The notes: generated by a model from the sequence alone, not told the origin. Shown: positions 25,696 through 36,039, numbered from the stretch's first letter. The stretch is DNA of 64,000 bases from Methylomusa anaerophila (GCF_003966895.1 NZ_AP018449.1:1291001-1355000), one strand, 5' to 3'. Made by a program: numbers and translations.

Positions 25696-26483
25696 AACGC
25701 GTCCGGCAGTTGGCCAGGGACCTCAATCTGGTGTTCGCGCATATATTCGTTTAAATCTTTATCCACTCTGCTGGCGGTAAAGCGCAGGGACAGTTCCCGC
25801 AAGGCGCTGATATTGCCGGGACGGAAGAATTTTTTCAGAGCTTGCTCTACCTGACCGGGAACATAGACTTTTCCCTCTTTCAGCCGTTTGATTAATTCCT
25901 GCGGCGGTATATCAATAAGCTGTACATTGTCAGCCTGCTCCAAAATATGATCCGGTATAGTCTCCCGGACAATAACGCCGATAATCTGAGCGACGATGTC
26001 GTTTAAACTTTCGATGTGCTGAATATTGACGGTAGTGTAAACATCGATACCGGCCGCCAAAAGCTCTTCCACATCCTGAAACCGCCGCACATGGCGGGAA
26101 CCGGGAACATTGGCATGGGCCAGCTCATCCACCAATACCAGTCCCGGTTTCCGTTCCAGGATAGCGTCAATATCCATTTCAGCCAGTGTTTTTTCCTTGT
26201 ACTTAATTTCTTTGGCCGGAATGCGGGGCAAGCCGGCGACCATCTTCGCCGTCTCCTGACGGCCATGGGTCTCAATCCAGCCGATTACGACATCAACACC
26301 TTCTTTGCGCAGCTCATGAGCCGCTTCCAGCATGGTATAAGTTTTGCCCACTCCCGCCGCCGCGCCTAAGAATACCGTAAGTTTACCCCGGGACTCTTTG
26401 GCTAACTTTTCCAGCAGTTCCTCCGGCTTAGGTCTAGTCTCCCCTCTGTTTCCGCTTGGCAATATCCTCCCCCCAATGCCCAT
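25683..26483 (-). CDS. KdpD N-terminal domain as a separate protein (266 aa)
   Basis: This is the intracellular KdpD sensor domain with Walker A GAAAGVGKTYTM (about residues 41-52), Walker B VLVDELAHANVPGSRH and HGRQETAKM in between. In intact KdpD the same chain continues into the USP domain; here it ends PGQLPDALWCV with the next piece in another frame, overlapping by 13 bases. This may be a frameshift or a true split with translational coupling. It follows kdpC by 8 bp. The start is weakly supported: GGGGGGAGG lies inside the frame, so a later start near residue 8 is possible. Confidence 0.88.
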   Translation of the reverse strand: MGIGGRILPSGNRGETRPKPEELLEKLAKESRGKLTVFLGAAAGVGKTYTMLEAAHELRKEGVDVVIGWIETHGRQETAKMVAGLPRIPAKEIKYKEKTLAEMDIDAILERKPGLVLVDELAHANVPGSRHVRRFQDVEELLAAGIDVYTTVNIQHIESLNDIVAQIIGVIVRETIPDHILEQADNVQLIDIPPQELIKRLKEGKVYVPGQVEQALKKFFRPGNISALRELSLRFTASRVDKDLNEYMREHQIEVPGQLPDALWCV

Positions 26484-26491
26484 GGCAGTAA

Positions 26492-27070
26492 TTAACGTTT
26501 CAGCGCATCCAGAGCCAAATTCAATTCAAGCACATTCACGCGCGGTTCACCCAACAAGCCAAGTTGGCGGCCTTTCACATGGCTATCAACTAATTTGCCG
26601 ACTGCCGCAGCCGGCAACCCCCGCTCCCTGGCCACCCGTTCCACTTGAATATAGGCGGCTGCCGGCGAAATATCCGGGTCCAGCCCGCTGCCTGAAGCCA
26701 GCACCAAGTCGGCGGGGACAGGTGTTTGTTCAGTAAGTCCATTTTCCTCACGGACTTTGGCTATATTGCCAGCTACGATAGCCAGCAATTTTTTATTAGT
26801 CGGTCCCAGATTGGAGCCGCCTGAACCAGCGGCATCATAGCCGTCTTTTCCCGCCGCCGACGGGCGGCCGTGAAAGTACCCGGCGCTGGCAAAGCCCTGC
26901 CCGATCAATGCCGACCCGACAGGCTTACCATCCCTGACAAGGATCGACCCGTTTGCCTGAAAGGGAAACAGAGCCTGCGCCACCCCGGTCATGGCCAAAG
27001 GATACACCAGACCGGTCAAAACAGTCATAACCAGCAACATCCCCAGAGAATTTATAATAGGTCTCAACAT
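26492..27070 (-). CDS. kdpC: Potassium-transporting ATPase KdpC subunit (192 aa)
   Basis: KdpC is the single-span subunit that binds KdpB and raises ATP affinity. The N-terminal membrane helix (about residues 8-30: LGMLLVMTVLTGLVYPLAMTG) precedes the soluble domain with GQGFASAGYFHGRPSA, GGSNLGPTNKKL, and DLVLASGSGLDPDISPAAA, all strongly conserved. Length is normal. It is separated from kdpB by a 259-bp gap that contains a structured repeat, which is unusual within kdp operons. Confidence 0.95.
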   Translation of the reverse strand: MLRPIINSLGMLLVMTVLTGLVYPLAMTGVAQALFPFQANGSILVRDGKPVGSALIGQGFASAGYFHGRPSAAGKDGYDAAGSGGSNLGPTNKKLLAIVAGNIAKVREENGLTEQTPVPADLVLASGSGLDPDISPAAAYIQVERVARERGLPAAAVGKLVDSHVKGRQLGLLGEPRVNVLELNLALDALKR

Positions 27071-27329
27071 ACGTTTTCAACACCCTTTCAGCCGATAAAC
27101 CTTTATTTTTTCTAGCTTTTTACCTTATACCTGCCAATTCCGCCAATTTGATTATCCTTAAGCCATCGTCGTTGCTCAGCTAGCAAATGCCACGAACTGC
27201 TTAGAAATCGTTAGATGCTAGGCGCGACGAGGACCGGAACGGAGGCGTACTGGTTGTACGTCGGAGTGAGGACCGCAGAAGCAACGACGCAGATGACGGT
27301 TTCTAAGCAGTTCCCCACTAAATAAGCCA
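27071..27329. other. Intra-operon spacer holding structured element
   Basis: The spacer between kdpB and kdpC is 259 bp. It contains a family C element at 27194-27313 and, in the remaining part near 27160, an inverted fragment CCATCGTCGTTGC that echoes the block GCAACGACGCAGATG. No protein is encoded. Confidence 0.55.
27194..27313. repeat. Family C structured element, copy 1 (inside kdp operon)
   Basis: Outer stem GAACTGCTTAGAAA pairs exactly with TTTCTAAGCAGTTC. The inner blocks TGCTAGGCG, GGAGGCGTAC, GTACGT, GAGGACC and GCAACGACGCAGATG recur at 56559-56686, where the outer stem has another sequence but is also paired. This suggests conserved RNA structure or a long-stem mobile element. Confidence 0.8.
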
Positions 27330-29378
27330 CTATACCAACCCCAACGCCACAATAATCATGTCGATTATTTTAATGCCAATAAACGGTATAATTAGCCCGC
27401 CGAGGCCATAAATGAACAGGTTTCTTTGGAGAATCACGCTTGCTCCCACCGGCTGGTATTTTATGCCCCGCAAGGCTAACGGAATGAGCGCGACAATAAT
27501 CAGCGCATTAAAGATTACGGCGCTTAATATGGCACTTTCCGGTGTGGCCAGATGCATGATATTAAAAGCATTCATTACCGGATAGGCGGCAGCGAACATA
27601 GCAGGAATTATGGCAAAGTATTTGGCCACGTCATTGGCAATACTGAAGGTTGTGAGCGAACCGCGGGTCATCAGCAGCTGTTTGCCAATTTCCACCACCT
27701 CAATCAGTTTGGTCGGATTGCTGTCAAGGTCAACCATATTGCCGGCCTCTTTGGCGGCTTGCGTACCGCTGTTCATGGCCACCCCCACATCGGCCTGGGC
27801 CAGCGCCGGCGCGTCATTGGTACCGTCTCCCGTCATCGCCACCAGCATCCCCTTTTCCTGATATTCGCGAATCAAGGCCAGTTTAGCTTCCGGAGTGGCT
27901 TCCGCCAGAAAATCGTCTACACCGGCTTCGGCGGCGATAGCCGCGGCGGTGAGCGGGTTATCTCCCGTAATCATGACGGTTTTGATGCCCATCTGCCGCA
28001 ATTCTTTAAACCGCTCTTTAATGCCGCCTTTAACAATGTCTTTCAAATGGATTGTGCCCAGCACCCGGCTTCCCTGCACAACCACCAGCGGCGTGCCGCC
28101 CGCTTTGGCAATTTTTTCGCAGGCGCTTTTTACCGCCTCCGGAAAAGCTCCCTCCTGCCCATTAATTTCATTGATACCATTGATATATTTTTCAATAGCG
28201 TCCATTGATCCTTTTCGAATCTGTTGTCCTTTAATGTTAACGCCGCTCATCCTTGTCTGAGCCGTAAAAGGAATAAACTCGGCGCCAAGTGTTTGTAAAT
28301 CCCGTTCCCGTATATTATACTTTTCCTTGGCCAGGACGACGACGCTGCGGCCTTCCGGCGTTTCATCGGCCAGCGACGCTATTTGCGCGGCATCGGCCAG
28401 CTGCATTTCCTCCACGCCCGGGGCGGGAACAAACTCAGTGGCCATCCGGTTGCCCAGCGTAATGGTACCGGTTTTATCCAGCAGCAGAACATTGACGTCA
28501 CCCGCTGCCTCAACAGCGCGGCCGGACATTGCCAGTACGTTTCTTTTCAGCAGCCGGTCCATACCGGCAATGCCGATGGCGCTTAAGAGACCGCCGATCG
28601 TTGTGGGAATCAGGCAGACTAACAGTGAAACCAGCGTGACAACTGATATTAATGTGCCGGAATAAACGGCAAACGGCTCAATTGTCGCCACAGCTACCAG
28701 GAAAATGATTGTTAAGCCGACCAGTAGAATGGTGAGGGCAATCTCGTTAGGAGTTTTTTGCCTTTTGGCGCCTTCAACCAGCGAGATCATACGGTCAAGG
28801 AAAGTTTCGCCGGGATTGGCGGTAACCTGTACTTTAATCCAGTCGGACAACACCCGTGTACCGCCGGTAACCGATGACTTGTCGCCGCCCGATTCCCGGA
28901 TGACCGGCGCCGATTCCCCGGTCACAGCGCTTTCGTCGACTGAGGCCATGCCTTCAATTACCTCACCGTCGCCGGGGATAAATTCGCCGGCTTTCACCAT
29001 CACGATGTCGCCTTTGCGCAATTGAGCGGCGTCTACCTGTTTGCTGCCGCTGCCCACTATTTTGGTAGCTTTGGTCTGGGTCCGCGCATTGCGCAGCGCC
29101 TGGGCCTGGGCTTTGCCCCGGCCTTCGGCGACTGCCTCGGCAAAATTAGCGAAGAGTACGGTAAACCATAACCATAACGCGATTTGCAGGGAAAAACCGG
29201 CATGAGCCGTGCTGCCTCCCAGGATGTCCCGGATCATTAACCCAGTAGTCAAAAACGAACCGATATAGACGATAAACATGACCGGATTTCTAAACTGGGT
29301 CTTGGGATTCAGCTTCCGGAAGGCATCGCGGACGGCTTCCCCCAGTATTTCTTTATTAAAGCTTTGGCGGTCACTCAT
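27330..29378 (-). CDS. kdpB: Potassium-transporting P-type ATPase KdpB subunit (682 aa)
   Basis: KdpB is the catalytic subunit that hydrolyses ATP for high-affinity K+ uptake. The phosphorylation site DKTGT (about residue 302), TGES in the actuator domain, and [19 protein letters not shown] in the hinge are present. Paired membrane helices lie near the N-terminus, around 215-260 and in the C-terminal 100 residues. Length is normal. It lies 16 bp after kdpA, and AAGGAGAGTAAGCAT precedes the ATG. Confidence 0.97.
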   Translation of the reverse strand: MSDRQSFNKEILGEAVRDAFRKLNPKTQFRNPVMFIVYIGSFLTTGLMIRDILGGSTAHAGFSLQIALWLWFTVLFANFAEAVAEGRGKAQAQALRNARTQTKATKIVGSGSKQVDAAQLRKGDIVMVKAGEFIPGDGEVIEGMASVDESAVTGESAPVIRESGGDKSSVTGGTRVLSDWIKVQVTANPGETFLDRMISLVEGAKRQKTPNEIALTILLVGLTIIFLVAVATIEPFAVYSGTLISVVTLVSLLVCLIPTTIGGLLSAIGIAGMDRLLKRNVLAMSGRAVEAAGDVNVLLLDKTGTITLGNRMATEFVPAPGVEEMQLADAAQIASLADETPEGRSVVVLAKEKYNIRERDLQTLGAEFIPFTAQTRMSGVNIKGQQIRKGSMDAIEKYINGINEINGQEGAFPEAVKSACEKIAKAGGTPLVVVQGSRVLGTIHLKDIVKGGIKERFKELRQMGIKTVMITGDNPLTAAAIAAEAGVDDFLAEATPEAKLALIREYQEKGMLVAMTGDGTNDAPALAQADVGVAMNSGTQAAKEAGNMVDLDSNPTKLIEVVEIGKQLLMTRGSLTTFSIANDVAKYFAIIPAMFAAAYPVMNAFNIMHLATPESAILSAVIFNALIIVALIPLALRGIKYQPVGASVILQRNLFIYGLGGLIIPFIGIKIIDMIIVALGLV

Positions 29379-29394
29379 ATGCTTACTCTCCTTA

Positions 29395-31101
29395 TTAAAA
29401 TGTTGTACCTTGTAACATTAGCTGCTGCTCGACAATCGGCCCTAACGACAATACCGGCAGGAATGTGAGAGCGCCGACAATTAGGACCACACCCGCCAAT
29501 AAAAACACGAATAACCAACTGGCGGTGGGGAAGGTTCCCGGTCCCGGCGGCGATATTTTCTTGGCCGCCATGCTGCCGGCTATGGCCAGGGCCGGAATAA
29601 TCACCCCGAAACGGCCAATATACATATTAAATGCCAGCGCCAGATTGTAAAAAGGAGCATTGGCGCTCAGGCCGGCAAAGGCGCTGCCGTTGTTGCCGGC
29701 AGCCGAGGCAAAGGCGTAGATCATTTCACTCAGTCCGTGGGGGCCGGGATTGGCAGTGGCCGACGTGCCTTGCGCGGTAACCGCGGCGATGCCGGCCCCG
29801 ATAAGAATGAGAACGGAAGGAATCAAAATCGCCAGCATGGCCATTTTGGTTTCCCGTGACTCGATTTTTTTGCCGAGATATTCCGGGGTCCTGCCCACCA
29901 TCAGGCCGACGATAAAGACGGTGATGATTACAAACATCATCATGCCGTAGAAACCCGCGCCCACGCCGCCAAAGATTATTTCGCCCAGCTTCATCTGCAG
30001 TAAGGGAATCAGTCCGCCAAGAGGGGTAAAGCTGTCGTGCATGCCGTTGACCGCGCCACAGGAGGCGGCAGTGGTAACAGTAGCGAACAGCGCCGTCCCG
30101 CCTATGCCGAAGCGGACCTCTTTGCCTTCCATGGCCGTCGGGCTGTCTACGCCTAAAGAACGCAACATGGGGTTGCCGTATAATTCACTCGTATAGAGAG
30201 TGCCGAGCATAAGCACAAACAGCAGAATCATTGTCGCCAAAACCGAATATCCCTGGCGCCGGTCCCCCGCCATCCGGCCAAAAGCGAAAACCAGCCCGGC
30301 GGGAATCAGGAAAATGCTGAGTATTTGCAGAAAATTGCTCACCGGCGTCGGGTTTTCAAAGGGATGCGCCGAGTTGGCGTTAAAGAAACCGCCGCCGTTG
30401 GTTCCCAGCATTTTTATGGCTTCCTGGGAAGCTACCGGCCCCATGGCCAGTTTTTGCTCGGCGCCCTCCACGGTCTGGATGGACAGATACGGGGATAAAT
30501 TTTGCAGCCCACCCTGCTGGACAAGGATTACTGAGAAAATTACGGACAGCGGCAGCAGTACCCATAGGACGCTGCGCACCATATCCGCCCAGAAGTTGCC
30601 GATAGTGCCGGCCGTCTTACGGGTAAGGCCCCGGATAAGAGCTACCGCTACCGTAAGGCCGGTTGCCGCCGACAGGAAGTTCTGCACTGTCAGGACCGTC
30701 ATCTGCGTGAAATAACTCGTGGTAGTCTCGGGGACGTAAGACTGCCAGTTGGTATTGGTCATAAAGCTTACCGCTGTATTCAGCGCCAAATGCCAGGGAC
30801 TAACCCCGGACAGTTGTTCCGGGTTAAAGGGCAGGATACCTTGCAAAACTTGCATAAGATACACCAGGATCATACCCAAAAAGTTAAAGGTTAGCACGGC
30901 AACGGCATACTGCTGCCAATTCATTTCTTCTGTTTCGTTTACGCCGGTAAGACGGTAGAGTAATTTCTCTACGGGTTTAAACAAAAAGTCCGTAGAGGTC
31001 TTTTCCTGCATAAATACTTTGGCCATATACCTGCCCAACGGCAAGGCCAATAGGAGCAAGACTGCCAGGTATAATGCAAACAGCAGCCAGTCATTCGTCA
31101 T
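29395..31101 (-). CDS. kdpA: Potassium-transporting ATPase KdpA subunit (568 aa)
   Basis: KdpA is the K+-selective membrane subunit of the Kdp pump, related to KtrB/TrkH channels. About ten membrane helices are seen. The selectivity-loop region [20 protein letters not shown] (about residues 227-246) and [13 protein letters not shown] with the later NNGSAFAGL are typical. It follows kdpF by one base after the stop, so the two are translationally coupled. Confidence 0.97.
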   Translation of the reverse strand: MTNDWLLFALYLAVLLLLALPLGRYMAKVFMQEKTSTDFLFKPVEKLLYRLTGVNETEEMNWQQYAVAVLTFNFLGMILVYLMQVLQGILPFNPEQLSGVSPWHLALNTAVSFMTNTNWQSYVPETTTSYFTQMTVLTVQNFLSAATGLTVAVALIRGLTRKTAGTIGNFWADMVRSVLWVLLPLSVIFSVILVQQGGLQNLSPYLSIQTVEGAEQKLAMGPVASQEAIKMLGTNGGGFFNANSAHPFENPTPVSNFLQILSIFLIPAGLVFAFGRMAGDRRQGYSVLATMILLFVLMLGTLYTSELYGNPMLRSLGVDSPTAMEGKEVRFGIGGTALFATVTTAASCGAVNGMHDSFTPLGGLIPLLQMKLGEIIFGGVGAGFYGMMMFVIITVFIVGLMVGRTPEYLGKKIESRETKMAMLAILIPSVLILIGAGIAAVTAQGTSATANPGPHGLSEMIYAFASAAGNNGSAFAGLSANAPFYNLALAFNMYIGRFGVIIPALAIAGSMAAKKISPPGPGTFPTASWLFVFLLAGVVLIVGALTFLPVLSLGPIVEQQLMLQGTTF

Positions 31102-31102
31102 T

Positions 31103-31189
31103 TTAGAACTCCTCCGGTTTCATTAATGCATAAATTAAATATACCAATAAGAAAAAGGCAATTATCCCCGCCAACCATAGGTCAGCCAT
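31103..31189 (-). CDS. kdpF: KdpF subunit (28 aa)
   Basis: The product MADLWLAGIIAFFLLVYLIY followed by ALMKPEEF is one hydrophobic helix ending with the LxKPE(E/R)F motif of KdpF, the small lipid-like stabiliser of the Kdp complex. AAGGAGG lies about 10 nt upstream of the ATG. The kdpA ATG begins one base after its stop. It is first in the operon. Confidence 0.9.
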   Translation of the reverse strand: MADLWLAGIIAFFLLVYLIYALMKPEEF

Positions 31190-31231
31190 CCTTTACAACC
31201 TCCTTCTGCGCCAACCGGCAATTACAATAAT

Positions 31232-31298
31232 AGTATAACGCCGACCGCTGTAAAGATTAGGTAAAGATTCTTCACTGCGGCGTAAAAAAAATGTAAAG
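31232..31298 (-). promoter_or_regulatory. kdp promoter with phased TTTAC operator array
   Basis: On the minus strand the half-sites TTTACA (31292-31297), TTTACG (31281-31286), TTTACC (31260-31265) and TTTACA (31249-31254) are in direct orientation at spacings of 11, 21 and 11 bp, one or two helical turns. The -10 TATACT is at 31232-31237, with no good -35, as expected for an activated promoter. The T-run ACATTTTTTTTACG resembles the E. coli KdpE site. Confidence 0.65.
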
Positions 31299-31453
31299 AA
31301 TTCCGGGCCGGCCGCTACCGGTTTCGGCGTCAGCCGCTATATAATCTCGAAAGACAATTATTGTGCTTTTTCTACTTTTTTCCATGCAGGAATTTTCTTG
31401 ATAAACCCGAATTATTTTCCAGGATATGTGACATTCTGCTGGGGGGAATATCA

Positions 31454-33088
31454 ATGCGAAAACTATCATCCTGTTATCGGCGCTTAGCCGCCATCGCGGC
31501 GGCGATACTTTGGTCTGTCTGTCCCGTCCAGCAAGCCTGGGCCGAATATTATCCGCTTGCGCCTTACATAGTACCGGCTAAACCTTCCGCCCTTGATAAT
31601 AAATTGCTGTCAATTATGACCGAACATAAAATCGTTGGCCTGGCAGCCGCTGTTTTCCAGGGAGACAAAATTGTCTGGAGCAGCGGTTATGGCTGGGCCG
31701 ATCTCAAAACACCCCGTCAGGCTGGGGCCGAGACCATCTTTCGTGTGGCCTCCATATCCAAAATGATTACCGCCACCGCCCTGATGCAGCTTTATGACCA
31801 GGGCAAATTCGCCCTGGATGACGACATCAGCAGGTACTTGGGTTACCAGGTGCGCAATCCTGGCTATCCGGATGTAAAAATTACCTTCCGTCATCTGTTG
31901 ACTCATACCTCCAGCATCCTCGACAGCGGCAGCTACAACAATATCATCCAAGAGAGACCGGAGTTACTAAGCAGTATTCAAATAAAGGATATGCTGGTGC
32001 CCGGCGGCAGCTACTACTCGCCGGCTACCTTCGCCAACTACCCCCCCGGTACCAGCTTCAGCTATTCCAATTTCGGGGCGGGCATCATTGGCTCGCTGGT
32101 GGAGGCCATATCCGGTATGCCTTTTGAAAAATACTGCCTAAAATACATCTTTGGCCCGCTGAAGATGGATGCAGGCTTTGATCCAGCCGACATTGCCAAC
32201 TGGAAAAACCTTGGCTTATTATATCGTCCTGACGAGACCTGCACTTCCTTTCAGCCTGTTGCAGGCTATTATGACGCCAAACCTCAGCCATACATCATTA
32301 CTGCCCCCCTTGGCAACGCCCTGGGGTGGTCGCCGGCCGGCGGCACACGGGCCAATGTTCTTGACCTGTCCAAATTCATGATGGCGCATATGAATGGCGG
32401 CAGCTACAACAAAGCCCGTATACTAAAGGCCGAAACAGCGGATTTGATGCATGATATGCAGTGGTTCGGTTATAGTATGGACGGCTTTTATAAGCAGAAA
32501 GGGCTTAATTTCCATATCTCCGACGATTTAGTCCCCGGACAACGGCTTACCGGACACTCGGCCGAAGCTTATGGCTTAATCGGCGATGCCTACTTTGACC
32601 CTGATTCCAAATTCGGTATGGTGTTTTTGATGAATGGCGGCAACTACCGTGATGCCCATCCTTTCTACCGGGTTGAGAATGACGTGGCTAACGCCCTGTA
32701 TAGCCAGTTCGCCCCGAAACCTTCCAACAACCCCCGCGCAATAAAAGCCCGGGCGAACGATAGCCTGCTTTCGGTAAATAACCGCAAAATCTTCATGCCC
32801 GTTCCGGCATCCGTCGCCAAACCGCGCCAGGACAAAATACTCTTTGTCCCGGAAATGTCGGCAGCCGACGCCTTAAAAGCCCGTATAACCCAAAATGCGG
32901 CGAATAACACTCTGACCTTTGTTTACGGTGCAAACAAGGTGTTGCTGACTGCCGGCCAATCGGAAATGGATGTTAACGGTAACAAGGTCCGGTTGCCGCA
33001 GGCCCCTTATAAAACCGGCAATCATGTTATGGTCCCTCTCAGGGAGCTAAGTTTGGCCCTGGGTGTTAAAACAGATTTAAACTTTTAA
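31454..33088 (+). CDS. Secreted serine hydrolase (beta-lactamase fold) with copper-amine-oxidase-like tail (544 aa)
   Basis: After a signal peptide (AAIAAAILWSVCPVQQAWA), a class C beta-lactamase/DD-peptidase-like domain shows the catalytic SxxK as SISK (about residue 97), a YSN triad (about 217) and HSAEAYG where family members have HTG. A short C-terminal domain (about 490-544: VPLRELSLALGVKT) matches the copper amine oxidase N-terminal-like repeat common in Firmicute surface proteins. The likely substrate is a peptide or ester in the envelope rather than a beta-lactam. GGGGGGAATATCA precedes the ATG. It is divergent from kdp. Confidence 0.85.
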   Translation: MRKLSSCYRRLAAIAAAILWSVCPVQQAWAEYYPLAPYIVPAKPSALDNKLLSIMTEHKIVGLAAAVFQGDKIVWSSGYGWADLKTPRQAGAETIFRVASISKMITATALMQLYDQGKFALDDDISRYLGYQVRNPGYPDVKITFRHLLTHTSSILDSGSYNNIIQERPELLSSIQIKDMLVPGGSYYSPATFANYPPGTSFSYSNFGAGIIGSLVEAISGMPFEKYCLKYIFGPLKMDAGFDPADIANWKNLGLLYRPDETCTSFQPVAGYYDAKPQPYIITAPLGNALGWSPAGGTRANVLDLSKFMMAHMNGGSYNKARILKAETADLMHDMQWFGYSMDGFYKQKGLNFHISDDLVPGQRLTGHSAEAYGLIGDAYFDPDSKFGMVFLMNGGNYRDAHPFYRVENDVANALYSQFAPKPSNNPRAIKARANDSLLSVNNRKIFMPVPASVAKPRQDKILFVPEMSAADALKARITQNAANNTLTFVYGANKVLLTAGQSEMDVNGNKVRLPQAPYKTGNHVMVPLRELSLALGVKTDLNF

Positions 33089-33154
33089 ATATCCAAAACC
33101 CTTGACTCCGAGAATCCGCCGCATTCCACCCTTGCCGGCTATTTTCCCTGCATA

Positions 33155-33200
33155 AAAAGAGGGGTTAACCGAAAGTTGCTTTTCGGTTAACCCCTCTTTT
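33155..33200. terminator. 20-bp bidirectional terminator
   Basis: AAAAGAGGGGTTAACCGAAA and its exact complement flank the loop GTTGCT, between the hydrolase and dapL, which converge on it. Confidence 0.9.
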
Positions 33201-33226
33201 ACTCTATTATTTATTGCAATTAGGTT

Positions 33227-34462
33227 TTACAGACTCAAGCGGGTTTTAATACGCTCAATCGCTTCCTGCGTACTTTCCTGGCTGCCGAAGGCAGTAAGCC
33301 GGAAATAGCCTTGGCCGGCGGGACCGAAACCCGAGCCCGGCGTACCGACAATATAGGCTTCGGTGAGCAGCTTGTCGAAGAAGGACCAGGAATCCATGCC
33401 TTGGGGTGTTTTCAGCCAGATGTAAGGAGCATTTACGCCGCCAAACACTTCCAGGCCTACGCTTTTCAAGCCCTCCCGGATAGTCTTGGCATTGGTCATG
33501 TAATAGTTGATCAATGCTTTTATCTGTTTCTGACCGGAGGCGGTATATACCGCTTCCGCCCCGCGCTGGACAATATAGGGTACGCCGTTGAACTTGGTAG
33601 TTTGACGCCTGTTCCACAATTTATTGAGGGGACAATCCTCTCCCTTGCCGGTCTTAGCCACAACTGTTTTGGGAACTACCGTAAAAGCGCAGCGGGTACC
33701 GGTAAAACCGGCATTTTTGGAAAAAGTCCTAAACTCAACGGCTACCTCTTTGGCTCCCTCGATTTCATAGATACTGTGAGGAATTCCCGGTTCTTGAATG
33801 TAAGCTTCATAGGCGGCGTCATAAAGAATAACGGCGCCGTTTTGCCGGGCATAGTCCACCCATTTCTTAAGCTCGGCTTTGGACAGAGTTGTGCCTGACG
33901 GATTATTGGGATAACAGAGGTAGATGATATCCACTTTTTCCTGAGGCAAAGCGGGAATAAACCCATTTTCCGCGTTGCAGGTCAGATAACAGACGCCGGC
34001 GAACCGCCCATCCCCTTGCAGCTCGCCGGTACGACCGGCCATGACATTGGTATCCAGATATACAGGATACACCGGATCGGTGATGGCAACTTTATTATTA
34101 AGGCCGAATATCTCCTGAATATTGCCTACATCGCTTTTGGAGCCGTCACTGACAAAAACTTCATCCTCATCCAGGGTAATGCCGAGAGGTTTATAGTCAA
34201 ACTCGATAATTTTTTGGATTAAAAAACTGTACCCTTGTTCCGGTCCATAGCCGCGAAAGGTCTCTTCCCTGGCCATTTCGTCCACCGCGTTGTGCAGTCC
34301 GTCAATGACCACCGACGGTAATGCCCTGGTCACGTCGCCAATACCCAGCCGAATTACATTGGCATCCGGGTGGTCCTGTTTAAAATCCGTTACCCGTTTG
34401 CTAATTTCCGCAAACAAGTAACTTCCCGGCAGTTTTAAATAATTTTCATTAATCACAGGCAT
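33227..34462 (-). CDS. dapL: LL-diaminopimelate aminotransferase (411 aa)
   Basis: The enzyme converts tetrahydrodipicolinate and glutamate directly to LL-diaminopimelate, the one-step DAP branch found in many anaerobes and Negativicutes. Visible family features are [51 protein letters not shown], and the Schiff-base lysine in [14 protein letters not shown]. Start 34462 follows AAAGGGG; a longer frame to 34486 lacks a site. Product feeds lysine and the m-DAP peptidoglycan. It stands alone, without the other dap genes. Confidence 0.94.
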   Translation of the reverse strand: MPVINENYLKLPGSYLFAEISKRVTDFKQDHPDANVIRLGIGDVTRALPSVVIDGLHNAVDEMAREETFRGYGPEQGYSFLIQKIIEFDYKPLGITLDEDEVFVSDGSKSDVGNIQEIFGLNNKVAITDPVYPVYLDTNVMAGRTGELQGDGRFAGVCYLTCNAENGFIPALPQEKVDIIYLCYPNNPSGTTLSKAELKKWVDYARQNGAVILYDAAYEAYIQEPGIPHSIYEIEGAKEVAVEFRTFSKNAGFTGTRCAFTVVPKTVVAKTGKGEDCPLNKLWNRRQTTKFNGVPYIVQRGAEAVYTASGQKQIKALINYYMTNAKTIREGLKSVGLEVFGGVNAPYIWLKTPQGMDSWSFFDKLLTEAYIVGTPGSGFGPAGQGYFRLTAFGSQESTQEAIERIKTRLSL

Positions 34463-34526
34463 CGCAAAATCCCCTTTCGCATCCAAAAATCCCCTAGTTA
34501 CAGTTTAGTATAACATATATATACTG

Positions 34527-35207
34527 CTAATATAAATAACGCTGGGCGATTAATCCTACAGTTACCGCCACCATAAGGCCAAATGCCGCATAATCAGGTG
34601 CAGCCAACGCCACATCGGTGGTAAACTGTCGTCTGCCCCGGCTGCCGAATCCTCTAAGCTCCAGACTCATGGCCATTGTTTCCGACCGGGTTATTGCTTT
34701 TAAGACCAGCGGTTCTACGATTGCCACATAATCAAGCAGCCTCTTGAGCGGATTACCGCGAAAGACATAGCCCCGGCAGGCCTGCGCTTCCCGCACGGCT
34801 TGGCTTTCAGCCAGAAAGTCGGGTACAAACCGCAGCGCCGCTGTAAACATAAACGCATATTCGTAGGGAATGCGGCACTGGCTCACCAAAGCCGCCGTTA
34901 GGTCCTGTATGCGGGTGGTAGCCAGAAGAAAAACAAAAATCACCGACATTGCCATCATCTTAAGGCCCGACATGATTGAAAACTCCAGGCTGCCGCCGAA
35001 AACATACTGCATGCCCACGAGGGTCAGGGAAAACAGGGCAAGCACGGCAACGGCCTGATACGTCTTCACCGGCGCCCGGTAGAGAGCAAGAAGCAAAATT
35101 TGCCCCCCCACTAACAGCGCCAGCCCAGGCACCGACTGAATTAAGAGGGCCCAGACCGATATGACGGCAGTCAATATAATCTTTGTCAGCGGCGCCAGTT
35201 TAGGCAT
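34527..35207 (-). CDS. ECF transporter transmembrane subunit EcfT (226 aa)
   Basis: EcfT couples the two ATPases to the substrate-binding S component in energy-coupling-factor vitamin and amino-acid importers. Five to six hydrophobic helices are seen, and the cytosolic coupling region has EAQACRGYVFRG (about 136-147) and MAMSLELRGFGSRGRR (about 176-191), the two Ala-Arg-Gly motifs of EcfT. The start overlaps the end of the upstream ATPase by 8 bp. No S component follows downstream. Confidence 0.9.
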   Translation of the reverse strand: MPKLAPLTKIILTAVISVWALLIQSVPGLALLVGGQILLLALYRAPVKTYQAVAVLALFSLTLVGMQYVFGGSLEFSIMSGLKMMAMSVIFVFLLATTRIQDLTAALVSQCRIPYEYAFMFTAALRFVPDFLAESQAVREAQACRGYVFRGNPLKRLLDYVAIVEPLVLKAITRSETMAMSLELRGFGSRGRRQFTTDVALAAPDYAAFGLMVAVTVGLIAQRYLY

Positions 35208-36039
35208 GACATTCTCCTCCTGTCCTTAGCTTTCGGTACAGCGAATTTACCAGTCCGTCCAGATCCGCCGGACTTTCCCCGGCGACTTTCAGCTTTCGGG
35301 CCAAAAATGCGGCGGTCGGCAGCGCCAAACCCCATTCCGCCACATTATAGTCCCCGCCGAACAAACTGGAAGGTAAGCCGTCAAACACTTTGCGCCCTTC
35401 ACTCAGAACCACCACCCGGCTTGCATAGCCGGCGATAAGCTCCATATCATGGGTAACCAGAATGATTGTCATGCCTCTGCCGTTAAGTTCCGTCAAAAGT
35501 TTCATCAGCGTTTGGGTTTCCCACGGGTCCTGCCCGCTGGTCGGTTCGTCCAAAATCAACACTTCCGGCCGCATAGCCAGCGCCGAGGCGATAGCCACTT
35601 TTTGCTTTTGCCCCCTTGTCAGCGTGCGGGGATAGGCCTCGGCCAAAGAGGTGAGTCCGGTCATCGCCAAAGCTTCGGCCACAGCCTTCACCGTCTCTGC
35701 TTTGGTAAAGCCGATTTGTTCCGGTCCGTAGGCAACTTCGGCAACAACGGTATTGCGAAAGATTTGCCTGTCGGGATTCTGAAATACATAGCCAATGCGC
35801 CGAGCCATATCCGCCGGACAGCAGGACGTTATATCCTTCTCACAAACTTTGATTACACCGCCGACCGGTTTTATCAGCGCCATCGTTAAGCGGGTTAAGG
35901 TGGTCTTGCCGCTGCCGTTTCTACCGGCGACAGCCACGAATTCACCCGCAGCAACCGACAGGGAAACGGCTTTGAGAGCCTGGGTTCCACCCTTATAATC
36001 GAAACTTACGTTATGCATCGCAATTATGGTTTCAGGCAC
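35200..36039 (-). CDS. ECF transporter ATP-binding protein (279 aa)
   Basis: This is the second ECF ATPase. Walker A GRNGSGKTTL (about residues 39-48), Q loop YVFQNPDRQIF, signature LTRGQKQK (in place of LSGGQ) and Walker B VLILDEPTSGQDP are in order. It overlaps both neighbours by a few bases, indicating one translationally coupled transcript. It pairs with the upstream ATPase to form the energising heterodimer. Confidence 0.93.
   Translation of the reverse strand: MPETIIAMHNVSFDYKGGTQALKAVSLSVAAGEFVAVAGRNGSGKTTLTRLTMALIKPVGGVIKVCEKDITSCCPADMARRIGYVFQNPDRQIFRNTVVAEVAYGPEQIGFTKAETVKAVAEALAMTGLTSLAEAYPRTLTRGQKQKVAIASALAMRPEVLILDEPTSGQDPWETQTLMKLLTELNGRGMTIILVTHDMELIAGYASRVVVLSEGRKVFDGLPSSLFGGDYNVAEWGLALPTAAFLARKLKVAGESPADLDGLVNSLYRKLRTGGECHA

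Noticed and set aside
25079..25780. Several open frames antisense to kdpD
   Set aside because: They overlap firm coding sequence and show no family similarity.
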